DNA of 64,000 bases. Origin: Brevinematales bacterium. Lineage in GTDB: Bacteria; Spirochaetota; Brevinematia; Brevinematales; GWF1-51-8. This document shows positions 16,470 to 25,279 of this stretch, piece by piece. The stretch lies in assembly GCA_020059465.1 (NCBI GenBank), contig JAGVBZ010000009.1, positions 1 through 64,000 on the forward strand, given 5' to 3'. The position numbers and the translations under genes are program-made. Under the pieces are notes generated by a model. That model saw only the letters and a program-made list of their open reading frames with translations, searched no databases and was not told the origin of the DNA. Every line of letters begins with the position of its first letter. Within the stretch, counting starts at the first letter, position 1.

Positions 16470-18545
16470 TTATGCCAGCGACGGTTTTTTACGGATAACT
16501 CCCCAGAAATCGAAAATGAGAATAAAATTCAGCGCCAGCATCACGGCGACGATGATTCCAACCATCAGCGGCGTGACCATAGCCTGCGCGTCTGCCGCAG
16601 CCTGTATCTCCGGAATAGATACTACAATAAGATACCAGAACAGCGCGGCGGTCACTGTGATCCAGAGGAACAGCGCGGGTATGAGCGCGATCAGCCCGCT
16701 CCGGTAATCTTTTTTCATCACCCACGCCGCGATTGTGATGAGCGCGATGGACGCGAGCATCTGGTTCGCCCCGCCGAATGCCGGCCAGATCACCGTATAG
16801 GTCCCGCTCCATGCGAGCAGGATGCCGAGGAACGCCGGTATGAACGATGCCGTCCAACGGTTCGAAAGGAATTTAAACAATCCGGCGGACTTATCCTTGA
16901 GGGGTTCGGCAAGCTCGGTGACGATGTACCGCGCGAGGCGGTTGGTCGTATCGAGGGTAGTCAGCGCGAACGACGCCACCCAGAGCGCGGCGAGGGTTGT
17001 CATTACCGCGACCGATATCCCGAACGCCTTATTGACCGCGTAGCCGAACGCCCGCGAGAACAGTACTACGGCGTCCCCGCTGGATTTCAGGAACGCGTTA
17101 TAATTTTTAACATAGTTATCCACTCCGGTAATCATCCCGGCCTTGTCGCCCGCGATAAAGAATATCGAAGAACCGACTAAAAGGACGACCAGCGCCGCGA
17201 GGAGTCCCTCGGTCAGCATACCGCCGAACCCGATAAAAAGGGCGTCCTTTTCCTTATTGAGCTGTTTCGCGGTCGTTCCCGACGCCACGAGCGAATGGAA
17301 TCCCGACAGACTGCCGCACGCGATAATCAGCGGGATAATCGGCCAGAACGGAGTGGGCTTTCCCGCGATAGCCGGGACTGTGAACGATGTAAAGTCCGGG
17401 ATTGTCATGCTCTGGTGCAGGAATAGGAGCGCGGTGCCTCCGAGAAATATCCCGATATAGAGTATCCATGAGTTCAGGTAGTCCCTAGGCTGAAGGAGTA
17501 CTGTCACCGGAAGAGACGCGGCGACTATAATATAGACAAGCAGGATGATGAGCCATATTTCATACGGGAGCGGAATCCCCAGCAGGTAGCCGAGCGATTC
17601 GCCTCCGCGGTATACCGTCCAAAGTTTCGCTTTCGGCGTCATGAGCGGATTGACGGGGAAGTTTAATAGAACTTTTGCGTCGACCATCACGGTTTGGTTA
17701 GCGATGGAGATAATGCCTATTTTTACCGATGAGTCAATTCTTAAATCAGAAACGGAATAAGAGGAATCATCGATAATTCTTAAAGCGTTGGTCGGGAGAT
17801 TTTTAAATGCGCCAGCAGGAAGCGGCGTGACCATTTTACTATCGAGTACCTGATAATAATAAATTCCGGCGTTCGTGCCTCCTGTCTGCACGTTGACGAC
17901 CAGCATATCGGTTTCGGCTTTTACTTCGATGGTCGATACCCAGATCGCGCCCGCCATCATCAGGACGCCGATGATAGTCGAGAGGATAAAGTTGCTTTTG
18001 AGGCGGTAGAATATCAGGCTGAACAGGAGCGCGACGATCATGAAAAGGATGCTGGCGAGCGCCACCTGCGGGCTTTTTACGAACGTGTTGCCGATCAGGG
18101 AGCTGAACGCGGCGACTACCAGTACGAGCACGAAAAGGATAAACCACGCGAAGATCGTTCCTGTACGCGGCTTGATATGCTTCCGCGCGATCCATTGAAT
18201 CGATTTGCCCTCGTGACGGATCGACGCGGCGAGCGCGAGATAATCGTGTATCGCGCCGATAAAAATATTTCCGAAAAGTATCCATAAAAGCGCGGGAACC
18301 CATCCCCAGATCAGCGCGAGAATCGGTCCGACTATCGGCGACGCTCCCGCTATCGACGCGAAATGGTGCCCGAACAGGACGAGTTTATTGGTCGGCACAT
18401 AGTCGATCCCGTCGTTGAGACGGTGGGCGGGAGTAGCGCAGTCATTGTCCGCGCATACGATCTTCCGTTCGACATACCGCCCGTATACGAAATAAAATAT
18501 AAGGTAGATTGCAACTACGATGAGAAGGAGCCATAGCGTGTTCAT
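16470..18545 (-). CDS. cstA: CstA-family carbon starvation protein (peptide/pyruvate transporter)
   Basis: 691-residue inner-membrane protein with about 16-18 hydrophobic segments. The N-terminal landmark HRLNDGIDYVPTNKLVLFGH, then FASIAGASPIVGPILALIWG, is diagnostic of CstA/BtsT. A large periplasmic-type loop lies near residues 210-320. Family members import pyruvate or peptides in starvation. The ribosome site GGAGG precedes the ATG. The downstream hypothetical gene is only 21 bp away. In other bacteria CstA-type genes answer to carbon status; no operator is visible here. Confidence 0.95.
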   Translation of the reverse strand: MNTLWLLLIVVAIYLIFYFVYGRYVERKIVCADNDCATPAHRLNDGIDYVPTNKLVLFGHHFASIAGASPIVGPILALIWGWVPALLWILFGNIFIGAIHDYLALAASIRHEGKSIQWIARKHIKPRTGTIFAWFILFVLVLVVAAFSSLIGNTFVKSPQVALASILFMIVALLFSLIFYRLKSNFILSTIIGVLMMAGAIWVSTIEVKAETDMLVVNVQTGGTNAGIYYYQVLDSKMVTPLPAGAFKNLPTNALRIIDDSSYSVSDLRIDSSVKIGIISIANQTVMVDAKVLLNFPVNPLMTPKAKLWTVYRGGESLGYLLGIPLPYEIWLIILLVYIIVAASLPVTVLLQPRDYLNSWILYIGIFLGGTALLFLHQSMTIPDFTSFTVPAIAGKPTPFWPIIPLIIACGSLSGFHSLVASGTTAKQLNKEKDALFIGFGGMLTEGLLAALVVLLVGSSIFFIAGDKAGMITGVDNYVKNYNAFLKSSGDAVVLFSRAFGYAVNKAFGISVAVMTTLAALWVASFALTTLDTTNRLARYIVTELAEPLKDKSAGLFKFLSNRWTASFIPAFLGILLAWSGTYTVIWPAFGGANQMLASIALITIAAWVMKKDYRSGLIALIPALFLWITVTAALFWYLIVVSIPEIQAAADAQAMVTPLMVGIIVAVMLALNFILIFDFWGVIRKKPSLA

Positions 18546-18690
18546 TGCGGCCTCCGATTCTAAATAAAATGGGACGCAATATTGTAAAAACGGATGGAGA
18601 TTTAGTCAAGATAGGAATCAGCGGAAATACGGAATTGGAAAAATCCGCCGGGAAATGAAGTTGTCGGAAAATAAACATGCGAGATATGTA

Positions 18691-18972
18691 TCAGTAAATG
18701 GAAGACAAATTCCCCTTTTCTTCTTTTTTTACTTTTTTAAAGAAACCGCAATCGAGACAAGTGAGTTCTTTTTTTGCCATGTTGCCCTGAACAATTCCAC
18801 AGCAGTAAGTTCCAGCGATAGACCAGCAAATCCTGCCGCCGTTTATCCCTCTGTTTAAACCGTTCGCGGATTCCTCCTTTGCGGCGGGGCAAACTCCCAT
18901 TTCTTTTTCTTTCGCGCCGCCGGGCTCACGTCCGCAATTCAGATACTCCCAGCAATTCACCGTCTTCGACAT
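18691..18972 (-). CDS. Small cysteine-rich protein (two-CW domain type)
   Basis: 93 residues with eight or more cysteines in the arrangement CWEYLNCGRE, GVCPAA, GGRICWSIAGTYC and CLDCGFFKKV. This matches a small domain often found alone or attached to sensory proteins in anaerobes and thought to bind metal or an Fe-S centre. The GGAG ribosome site and the conserved spacing of cysteines support a real gene. It is monocistronic between cstA and a transporter. Actual function is not known. Confidence 0.8.
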   Translation of the reverse strand: MSKTVNCWEYLNCGREPGGAKEKEMGVCPAAKEESANGLNRGINGGRICWSIAGTYCCGIVQGNMAKKELTCLDCGFFKKVKKEEKGNLSSIY

Positions 18973-19196
18973 GCTATTCTCCTCGGCAGGGAAATAATAA
19001 CTCTATGAATATAGTAGTATTATAAAACTTTAATTCATCTTTGTCAATAAAACATTCAATTATTTATTCATCGGCAGGCGGGAAGCGCGGATATCCTTTT
19101 TCACAATGGTATCTCATGTTTGTTATGAATACCCGCCGCAGGAATTTTTCCAGAACGGGAGGATGATCGGCACTTCCTCGATGAATAAAATAAGTC

Positions 19197-19225
19197 TTGC
19201 ATGAGGAAATCAGAGAATGTATAAT
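19197..19225 (+). promoter_or_regulatory. Promoter of the first alanine symporter gene
   Basis: TTGCAT at 19197-19202 and TATAAT at 19220-19225, spacer 17. The second symporter copy has the same TTGCAT...TATAAT promoter with a 16-bp spacer, showing the promoter was duplicated with the gene. The 280 bp upstream (18973-19196) hold nothing else I can support. Confidence 0.7.
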
Positions 19226-19251
19226 ATCCGAAATTATTTACGGGGAATAAA

Positions 19252-20631
19252 ATGGAATCGTATATCGAAGCTATCCACGGCGGAATAAAATTCATCAACG
19301 GGTATTTATGGGGCCCGCCGATGCTGATCCTTCTGATCGGCACACACCTCTTTTTAACTGTCAGACTGCGGTTTATCCAATCCTATACGTTTTTCGGCAT
19401 CAAGCTGTCTGTGAAAAAGGACGAGGAGGGTAAGGGCGACGTCAGCCATTTCGGGGCGCTGACCGCGTCTCTCGCAGCGACGATCGGCACGGGTAATATC
19501 ATCGGGGTCGCCACCGCCATATCGATGGGCGGGCCGGGCGCGGTATTCTGGATGTGGATCACCGGGGTACTGGGTATCGCCACCAAGTACGCGGAGGGCG
19601 TGCTGGCGGTCAAGTACCGGGTAACGACGTCGGACGGTACGATGCTGGGCGGGCCGATGTACGCGCTCGAGAAGGGGATGAAGATGAAGTGGCTTGCCGT
19701 GCTCTTCAGTATCTTTACCGCCCTCGCCGCGTTCGGGATAGGGAATATGGTGCAGGCGAATTCTATTGCAGGTATGGTAAAGGACACGTTCCAGATAGAC
19801 CCGGTTATCACAGGGATCGTGCTCACGGTATTGACGGGGCTTGTAATCCTTGGAGGCGTCGAGGTGATCGCGGCGGTCAGCAGTATGCTCGTGCCGTTTA
19901 TGGCGTTCTTCTATGTAGTCGGATGTATCATCATTCTGGTCATGAACGGGAATTTTATTATTCCCGCGCTCGGTCTCATCATTCAGTCGGCGTTCACCCC
20001 GCAGGCCGCCGGAGGCGGGTTTGTCGGCGCGACCATCATGATGACGCTGCGGTACGGTATCGCGCGCGGGCTGTTCTCCAACGAATCGGGGCTGGGCTCC
20101 GCGCCTATCCTCGCGGCGTCCGCCAAGACCCGTAATCCGGTGCGTCAGGCCCTCGTATCGTCGACAGGCACGTTCTGGGACACGGTGGTCGTTTGCGCGA
20201 TGACGGGGCTGGTGCTGGTGACCACGATTATGAAATTCCCCGACGCATTGGTCAATTATAAGGACGCGCAGCTGACAAAGATGGCGTTCTCGCAGATTCC
20301 GGTGGTCGGGCCGATCGTGCTGACCGGGGGACTGCTGACGTTCGTCTACTCCACTATCCTGGGATGGTCGTACTACGGAGAGCGCGCGGTGGAGTACCTG
20401 TTCGGCAAGGTGTCGATTATCCCGTACCGCGTGGTGTGGGTGGTCGCGGTATTTGTCGGGTCGGTGCTGAGCCTGAACCTCGTGTTCGATTTCGCTGACG
20501 CGATGAACGCGATGATGGCTATCCCGAATATTGTCACCCTGATATTCCTGAGCGGAGTGGTGGCGTCCGAGACGAAAAAGTACCTTTGGGCGAATAATAT
20601 TGACGCGGTCGCCGAGGAGATCGGGGGATAA
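19252..20631 (+). CDS. Sodium:alanine symporter family protein (AGCS), intact copy
   Basis: 459-residue inner-membrane amino-acid/Na+ symporter of the AlsT/AgcS family. Signature blocks are GTGNIIGVATAISMGGPGAV near residue 85 and SNESGLGSAPILAASAKT near residue 275. About ten to eleven hydrophobic segments are present. GGGGAAT precedes the ATG. Likely substrates are alanine or glycine, by family only. A second copy, clearly homologous throughout, lies 1.1 kb downstream but has an internal stop, so this copy is probably the functional one. Confidence 0.95.
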   Translation: MESYIEAIHGGIKFINGYLWGPPMLILLIGTHLFLTVRLRFIQSYTFFGIKLSVKKDEEGKGDVSHFGALTASLAATIGTGNIIGVATAISMGGPGAVFWMWITGVLGIATKYAEGVLAVKYRVTTSDGTMLGGPMYALEKGMKMKWLAVLFSIFTALAAFGIGNMVQANSIAGMVKDTFQIDPVITGIVLTVLTGLVILGGVEVIAAVSSMLVPFMAFFYVVGCIIILVMNGNFIIPALGLIIQSAFTPQAAGGGFVGATIMMTLRYGIARGLFSNESGLGSAPILAASAKTRNPVRQALVSSTGTFWDTVVVCAMTGLVLVTTIMKFPDALVNYKDAQLTKMAFSQIPVVGPIVLTGGLLTFVYSTILGWSYYGERAVEYLFGKVSIIPYRVVWVVAVFVGSVLSLNLVFDFADAMNAMMAIPNIVTLIFLSGVVASETKKYLWANNIDAVAEEIGG

Positions 20632-20664
20632 CGCGGTGGGAAGAATGAAATTTAACTTTTATAA

Positions 20665-20829
20665 TTATATTATTTAAGCACAAATACATATGTATATCTT
20701 GCCGTAAAAATAGGCGGAAAAATTAATTCTCTATTAGGTAAAGAGGCTTTAAAAAAAGGTATTGCGTATGGAGTTACTTTTGGTTTAAGTCTTGCGAACC
20801 ACATATATCCGAAGCATTTGGGAATTTAA
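20665..20829 (+). pseudogene. 3' remnant of an unidentified gene in the AT-rich islet
   Basis: A 54-codon open frame with no possible ATG, GTG or TTG start. It reads ...VKIGGKINSLLGKEALKKG... and ends in HIYPKHLGI. Its stop overlaps the ATG of the next small frame as TAATG, so it looks like the tail of a gene that once headed this small operon and lost its front end. Composition is far more AT-rich than the symporters on either side. Family not recognised. Confidence 0.5.
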
Positions 20830-21002
20830 TGTACAATATATACGGACCTCAGAATAATCCCTTCAATGGTCCTTATAATACACCGATTGTGACTTCATAC
20901 CAAATGATGCAAACACAGAACAGTTATTATAACCGTATCAACTCGATGGGAATATATGCCCCCAATTCGTATTCTTCAGGATTTAGTTACTACAACCATT
21001 AG
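20829..21002 (+). CDS. Small Tyr/Asn/Gln-rich protein (57 aa)
   Basis: 57 residues, very rich in tyrosine, asparagine, glutamine, serine and proline (MYNIYGPQNNPFNGPYNTP, then SYYNRINSMGIYAPNSY). It has no charged core and is low in complexity. It is coupled to the truncated frame upstream (TAATG), and its stop sits 12 bp before the next start. No known family. The composition suggests a sticky, surface or structural peptide, but this is a guess. Confidence 0.5.
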   Translation: MYNIYGPQNNPFNGPYNTPIVTSYQMMQTQNSYYNRINSMGIYAPNSYSSGFSYYNH

Positions 21003-21014
21003 GAGAGGAAAAAG

Positions 21015-21359
21015 ATGTCATCCTTTAGTACAAACAGCATGTTTCAAATAGGTACGTTTGTAAATAAGACAGTAACGAATTTAATAACTAATAATAAAAA
21101 CGAAATTGATTTTTCAAAACCTTCCGGAAACCCGAAAGGATGGTGGTTCCAGATCGTGTTTGGAGATATACTGAATTGGTTTCATAGAAATGGAATGACG
21201 CCGATGTGGTTTGCAACCCTATTTATTTGTTTATTCTTTATTCCTCTGTCGATTAGTTCATATAAAGGTAAAAATAATAAAAGCTATATATTATATATAT
21301 TAATTATAATTATTGGTTTGATAACAAGTATTTTTATTCAAGTAAAATCATATAGTTAG
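21015..21359 (+). CDS. Small membrane protein in AT-rich islet (114 aa)
   Basis: 114 residues with AGGAGAGGA before the ATG. A polar N-terminus with many Asn/Thr is followed by GWWFQIVFGDILNWFHRNGM and two hydrophobic helices near residues 57-75 and 85-107. No family is recognised. With the two frames upstream it forms a short operon of foreign-looking composition between two symporter paralogs, so it may be the remainder of an acquired element. Confidence 0.6.
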   Translation: MSSFSTNSMFQIGTFVNKTVTNLITNNKNEIDFSKPSGNPKGWWFQIVFGDILNWFHRNGMTPMWFATLFICLFFIPLSISSYKGKNNKSYILYILIIIIGLITSIFIQVKSYS

Positions 21360-21394
21360 ATAAAGGAGTCCCAAATGCCTGAACCGAACGGGAG

Positions 21395-21625
21395 ACATGA
21401 TACTTTCTGTATCCAAAGAATCCCGCGAGGAGCGCGGGACAAGCGCCTGTCCCGAGGGATAAAGCTTAGGAGAAGAGCGGTAAAATTCGTTACGGGCGTA
21501 ACTCGCCGTTAGAGGAGAGTACAAAAGCTGAAGATAGAAAGGCTCGGACAAACGCCCTTTCACGAATTTCACCGGAGTAAGAAGCGCTTTAAAGCGCGGG
21601 GGAAAAAGCAAACAGCCGGGAAAGA
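21395..21625 (+). repeat. Composite structured element, copy 1 (plus)
   Basis: In order: a degenerate ACTTTCTGTATCCAAAG segment; GATAAAGCTTA at 21458-21468; 5' stem arm CGGTAAAATTCGTTACGGGCG from 21478; AACTCGC at 21500-21506; GCTCGGACA at 21542-21550; 3' arm CGCCCTTTCACGAATTTCACCG to 21574; then GAAGCGCTTTAAAGCGCGG from 21581. The same order recurs at four other sites with different stem sequences. It lies between the AT-rich islet and the promoter of the broken symporter. Confidence 0.85.
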
Positions 21626-21653
21626 AACCAAGATGAAGAATACGAAAAAAGAC

Positions 21654-21681
21654 TTGCATGAAAAAACGGTAATTCTATAAT
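21654..21681 (+). promoter_or_regulatory. Promoter of the broken symporter copy
   Basis: TTGCAT at 21654-21659, TATAAT at 21676-21681, spacer 16. It is similar to the promoter of the intact paralog, so the pseudogene is probably still transcribed. Confidence 0.65.
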
Positions 21682-21706
21682 ATTCCGACTACTCATGGGA
21701 AATAGA

Positions 21707-23089
21707 ATGGAAGCTTTTATCGGGGCTGTACACGAAGCAATGGAATTCCTCAACGGGTATCTATGGGGCCCGCTGATGGTATTCCTCATCATCGGCACGC
21801 ACCTGTTTCTGACCGTCCGGCTGCGTTTTATCCAATCATACACATTTTTCGCAATCAGGCTTTCGGTGAAACCGGATGAGAAGGGAGAGGGCGACGTCAG
21901 CCAGTTTGAGACGCTGATATCGTCGCTGGCGGCGACGATCGGAACCGGAAATATTATCGGGGTCGCATCCGCCATATCGTTCGGCGGGCCGGGCGCGGTA
22001 TTCTGGATGTGGATTACCGGTGTTTTGGGGATCGCGAGCAGATATGCGGAAAGCGTACTGGCTATCAAGTACCGTGTGAAGCTTCCCGACGCGACAATGC
22101 GCGGCGGCCCGATGTACGCGCTTGACAGGGGAATGAAGATGAAATGGCTTGCGGTGCTCTTCTGCGTATTTACCGCGCTTGCCGCGTTCGGAATAGGCAA
22201 TATGGTGCAGGCGAATTCCATCTCCGGGATGGCAATGGAGGCATATGGGATAGACCCGCTGATAACCGGCAGTTTCCTGACAGTATTGACCGCGCTCGTG
22301 ATCCTCGGGGGCGTCCAGGTTATCGCATCTGTCACGAACAAGCTGCTTCCGTTTATGGCGTTATTCTACGTATTGGCATGCATTGTTATTCTCATTCTCA
22401 ACTGGAATTTTATACTGCCCGCCCTCGATATAATCGTTTAAACTGCGTTCACTCCAAGGGCGGCTGGAGGGGGATTTATCGGCGCGAGTATCATGATGAC
22501 GCTGCGTTTCGGAGTCGCCCGGGGGATATTCTCGAATGAATCGGGGCTGGGTTCCGCGCCTATCCTCGCCGCGTCCGCCCGGACACGGAATACTGTACGA
22601 TATGCCCTTGTATCGGCGACTGGGACGTTCTGGGACACTGTGGTGGTCTGCGCGATGACGGGGCTTGTGATGGTGACTACGGTTCTGAAATTTCCCGATG
22701 TTCTGGTCAACTCAAAGGGTATTTATATGACGCAGACCGCGTTTGCGCAAATCCCGGTCGCAGGCCCGTTTATTCTCACCGGCGGACTGCTGCTTTTCGT
22801 GTTTTCCACTATACTGGGATGGTCGAGTTACGGAGAGCGCGCGGTGGAGTACCTTTTCGGGCACAGGTCGATCATGCCGTACCGCGTGATGTGGGTGATC
22901 GTCGTATTCGCGGGCTCTTTACTGGTTCGGCAGATCGTGTTCGATTTCGCGGACACTATGAACGCTTTGATGGCGATTCCGAATTTAGTGACATTGGTAT
23001 TCCTGAGCGGCGTTGTGGCTGCGGAGACAAAGAAATACCTATGGTCGAAGAACCTCGATAAAGTCGCCGGGGAAATCAGGGGTGATTAA
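21707..23089 (+). pseudogene. Sodium:alanine symporter (AGCS) paralog with one in-frame stop
   Basis: The frame aligns end to end with the intact symporter at 19.25 kb, beginning MEAFIGAVHEAMEFLNGYLW and ending in KNLDKVAGEIRGD. A single TAA at 22439-22441 replaces the glutamine codon found in the paralog (IIQSAFTP becomes IV-stop-TAFTP). The rest of the frame is open and the conserved blocks GTGNIIGVASAISFGGPGAV and SNESGLGSAPILAASART are intact. One C-to-T change (CAA to TAA) would explain it. It could be a recent nonsense mutation, a sequencing error, or a read-through stop; the first is the simplest. The start at 21707 follows the paralog; an in-frame ATG at 21695 is possible. Confidence 0.88.
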
Positions 23090-23246
23090 TGCTTATCACG
23101 GACTGGCGATAGAAAATTTATACAGCAATAATACCGGGGTTAGTGTACGAAGTACACGCAGTACACACCCAGTGTGCCGCATGATTGATATCAATTAAAC
23201 GTTATACCTTCAACACGGGCTGTATTCTGATATGGATAAAATGCCT

Positions 23247-23490
23247 GATATCGGGATTAGCTCACACGCAGTGTGCCGCTTGCGGGCTTTTCCAGTGAAA
23301 TCAGGCGGGTCGAACGATCACGGGCTATTTATTTATCTGGGCGGATACTGGATATCGGGATTAGCTCACATGCAGTGCGCCGCTTGCGGGCTTTTCCAGC
23401 GTAATCAGGCGGGTCGAACGATCACGGGCTATTTATTTATCTGGGCGGATACTGGATATCGGGATTAACTCACACCCAGTGTGCCGCCGC
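23247..23490. repeat. Tandem repeat, period 104 bp, two full copies plus part
   Basis: GATATCGGGATTAGCTCACA occurs at 23247 and 23351, with a third start at 23455. Each unit continues with GCAGTGTGCCGCTTGCGGGC and GGGTCGAACGATCACGGGC. The CACACGCAGTGTG part is a small hairpin, and the motif is shared with repeats at 1-172 and 36.03 kb. The stretch 23090-23246 before it carries related short palindromes (GTGTACGAAGTACAC) and no gene. Confidence 0.85.
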
Positions 23491-23668
23491 TCCAACCGTT
23501 ATGGTTATCGCGACGGCACATTTCCGTCTCATTCCTGAACTGCCGTTTCCGGAAGTTCCTGTCATACCGCTCTTTTTCGCGCGCTGAGGGAATAACCGAC
23601 GCCTTGTTCAGGTTGTTTTTTCCCTCCAGCGAGGCGAGCACGATCGTGTTCCGGGGTTTCTTTTTCAT
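23465..23668 (-). CDS. Small basic protein (67 aa), hypothetical
   Basis: Starts MKKKPRNTIVLASLEGKN with GGAGGCGGGAG directly upstream, one of the best ribosome sites in the area. It is rich in Arg, Lys and Asn. The last residues run into the 104-bp repeat, so the natural end may have been altered by repeat insertion. No family recognised. The strong start signal is the main reason for calling it. Confidence 0.5.
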   Translation of the reverse strand: MKKKPRNTIVLASLEGKNNLNKASVIPSAREKERYDRNFRKRQFRNETEMCRRDNHNGWSGGTLGVS

Positions 23669-23770
23669 CTCCCGCCTCCTGAATATAATAGTATATCATA
23701 TCAATAATATCGGTAAAAATCAAGCGGATTTACGGTAAAACAGAAATCTTTCCAATTGTCATGTTTAGCC

Positions 23771-23799
23771 TTGCAATTATTTCTATTTCAGGCTATAAT
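23771..23799 (+). promoter_or_regulatory. Promoter upstream of otsA
   Basis: TTGCAA at 23771-23776 and TATAAT at 23794-23799 with a 17-bp spacer, 28 bp before the TTG start of otsA. Probably drives the otsA-otsB-treS run. Confidence 0.7.
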
Positions 23800-23827
23800 A
23801 TAGAAAAGAAATTATCAGGATTGTATT

Positions 23828-25279
23828 TTGAAACGAATTGTAATGATTTCAAACCGGCTGCCCGTGAAGCTTTCCAAGACGAGTAATAAGGTTCATATCA
23901 GTTTCAGCGCGGGAGGACTTGCGACCGGCCTCTCCTCGTTCTTCGAATCCCGTCCGGCGCTGTGGATCGGATGGAGCGGGATTACCGAGGAACGGCTTAC
24001 CGAAACGGAACAAACCGATATTCAGGAAAAAATGTCTGCAAAGGGTATGTATCCCGTGCACCTCTCCCGCCGTGAAGTCGAACAGTATTATTACGGGTTT
24101 TCGAATAAAACATTGTGGCCGCTGTTCCATTATTTCCAGCTCCTCGCGAAATATGAAGGGTCGTATTGGAAAGAGTATGTCAATGTCAACAGGAAGTTCG
24201 CCGACGCGGTAATCGCGCAGATAAAACCGGACGATATCGTATGGATCCACGATTATCAGCTTCTTCTTCTGCCCGCCATGATCCGCGAAAAATTGCCCGA
24301 TATCCCCATAGGGTTTTTCCTGCATATTCCGTTTCCCGTCTACGATATTTTCCGTCTGCTTCCGTGGCGGCGGGAACTTCTCGAGGGGATGATGGGCGCC
24401 GACCTGATCGGTTTTCATACCTATGATTACGTTTCTTATTTCTTCGATTGCCTGCGGAATATTATGGGTTTGGAGCATTCGCTCGGGCAGGTACGGATCG
24501 GGAACAGAACGGTGAAGATCGACACGTTCCCGATGGGTATCGATTATAAGAAGTACCATGAAAGCGCGGTTTTGCCGGATGTAAAGAGAGAAGCCGCGAA
24601 AATGATGTCGCAGATGAAGGATAAAAAAATCCTGCTGTCGGTGGACAGGCTCGATTATACGAAAGGGATTATCCAGCGAATCGAATCGTTCGAATACTTT
24701 CTCGATAAGCATCCCGAATACCGGGAGAAAGTTACCCTTATTCTGGTAGTATCGCCGTCGCGCGACGGTATCGAGGATTATATCTCGATCAAGAAGGTGG
24801 TCGAGGAGAAGGTCGGCGCGCTGAACGGAAAATACAGCTCGATCGGATGGGATCCGGTCAAATATCTCTACAGGACAATGAATTTCCGTGAAATGATGGC
24901 GCTGTATCGAATGGCGGATATCGGACTAGTGACCCCTCTGCGGGACGGGATGAATCTGGTCGCGAAAGAATATGTAACCGCGTGCGAAGACGGCCGGGGG
25001 GTTCTGATATTAAGCGAGTTTGCCGGTTCTGCCAAGGAATTGGGAGAAGCCCTGCAGGTCAACCCATATAATTATGAAGAGGTGTCTGAGGCGATAGCCC
25101 GGGCGTTGCAGATGCCGCAGGATGAAAAAGAGCAGACCCTGAAGGTGATGCACCGGCGTCTGGAAAACTACAATATTACCCAATGGGCCGAAGATTTTAT
25201 CGAGAAGCTCTTAAGCGTGCGTATGCAGAACGAATTTATCACTAAAACGACGCTTGCTGGTGAGGAAATCGGGAAATAG
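23828..25279 (+). CDS. otsA: Trehalose-6-phosphate synthase
   Basis: GT20 glycosyltransferase that makes trehalose-6-phosphate from UDP-glucose (or ADP-glucose) and glucose-6-phosphate. 483 residues. Landmarks are ISNRLPVKL at the N-terminus, VWIHDYQLLLLPAMIREKLP, GFFLHIPFP, DRLDYTKGI and GMNLVAKEYVTA. The TTG start has AGGA upstream. The protein stops in a linker-like tail (TTLAGEEIGK) exactly where the OtsB domain begins in another frame, as if a fused OtsA-OtsB enzyme had been split. The next genes complete a trehalose pathway. Cytosolic. Confidence 0.95.
   Translation: MKRIVMISNRLPVKLSKTSNKVHISFSAGGLATGLSSFFESRPALWIGWSGITEERLTETEQTDIQEKMSAKGMYPVHLSRREVEQYYYGFSNKTLWPLFHYFQLLAKYEGSYWKEYVNVNRKFADAVIAQIKPDDIVWIHDYQLLLLPAMIREKLPDIPIGFFLHIPFPVYDIFRLLPWRRELLEGMMGADLIGFHTYDYVSYFFDCLRNIMGLEHSLGQVRIGNRTVKIDTFPMGIDYKKYHESAVLPDVKREAAKMMSQMKDKKILLSVDRLDYTKGIIQRIESFEYFLDKHPEYREKVTLILVVSPSRDGIEDYISIKKVVEEKVGALNGKYSSIGWDPVKYLYRTMNFREMMALYRMADIGLVTPLRDGMNLVAKEYVTACEDGRGVLILSEFAGSAKELGEALQVNPYNYEEVSEAIARALQMPQDEKEQTLKVMHRRLENYNITQWAEDFIEKLLSVRMQNEFITKTTLAGEEIGK

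Noticed and set aside
19000-19250. Riboswitch upstream of the alanine symporter
   Set aside because: No glycine-riboswitch-like or other recognisable aptamer core was seen; only a promoter is supported.
23247-23490. Possible CRISPR array
   Set aside because: Only two full units of 104 bp with no repeat-spacer alternation and no cas genes; it is an ordinary tandem repeat. The same holds for 35475-35912.
20640-23700. Insertion sequence or transposon
   Set aside because: No transposase or integrase frame, intact or broken, is visible anywhere in the window; the AT-rich islet and repeats lack terminal inverted repeats with target duplications that I can show.
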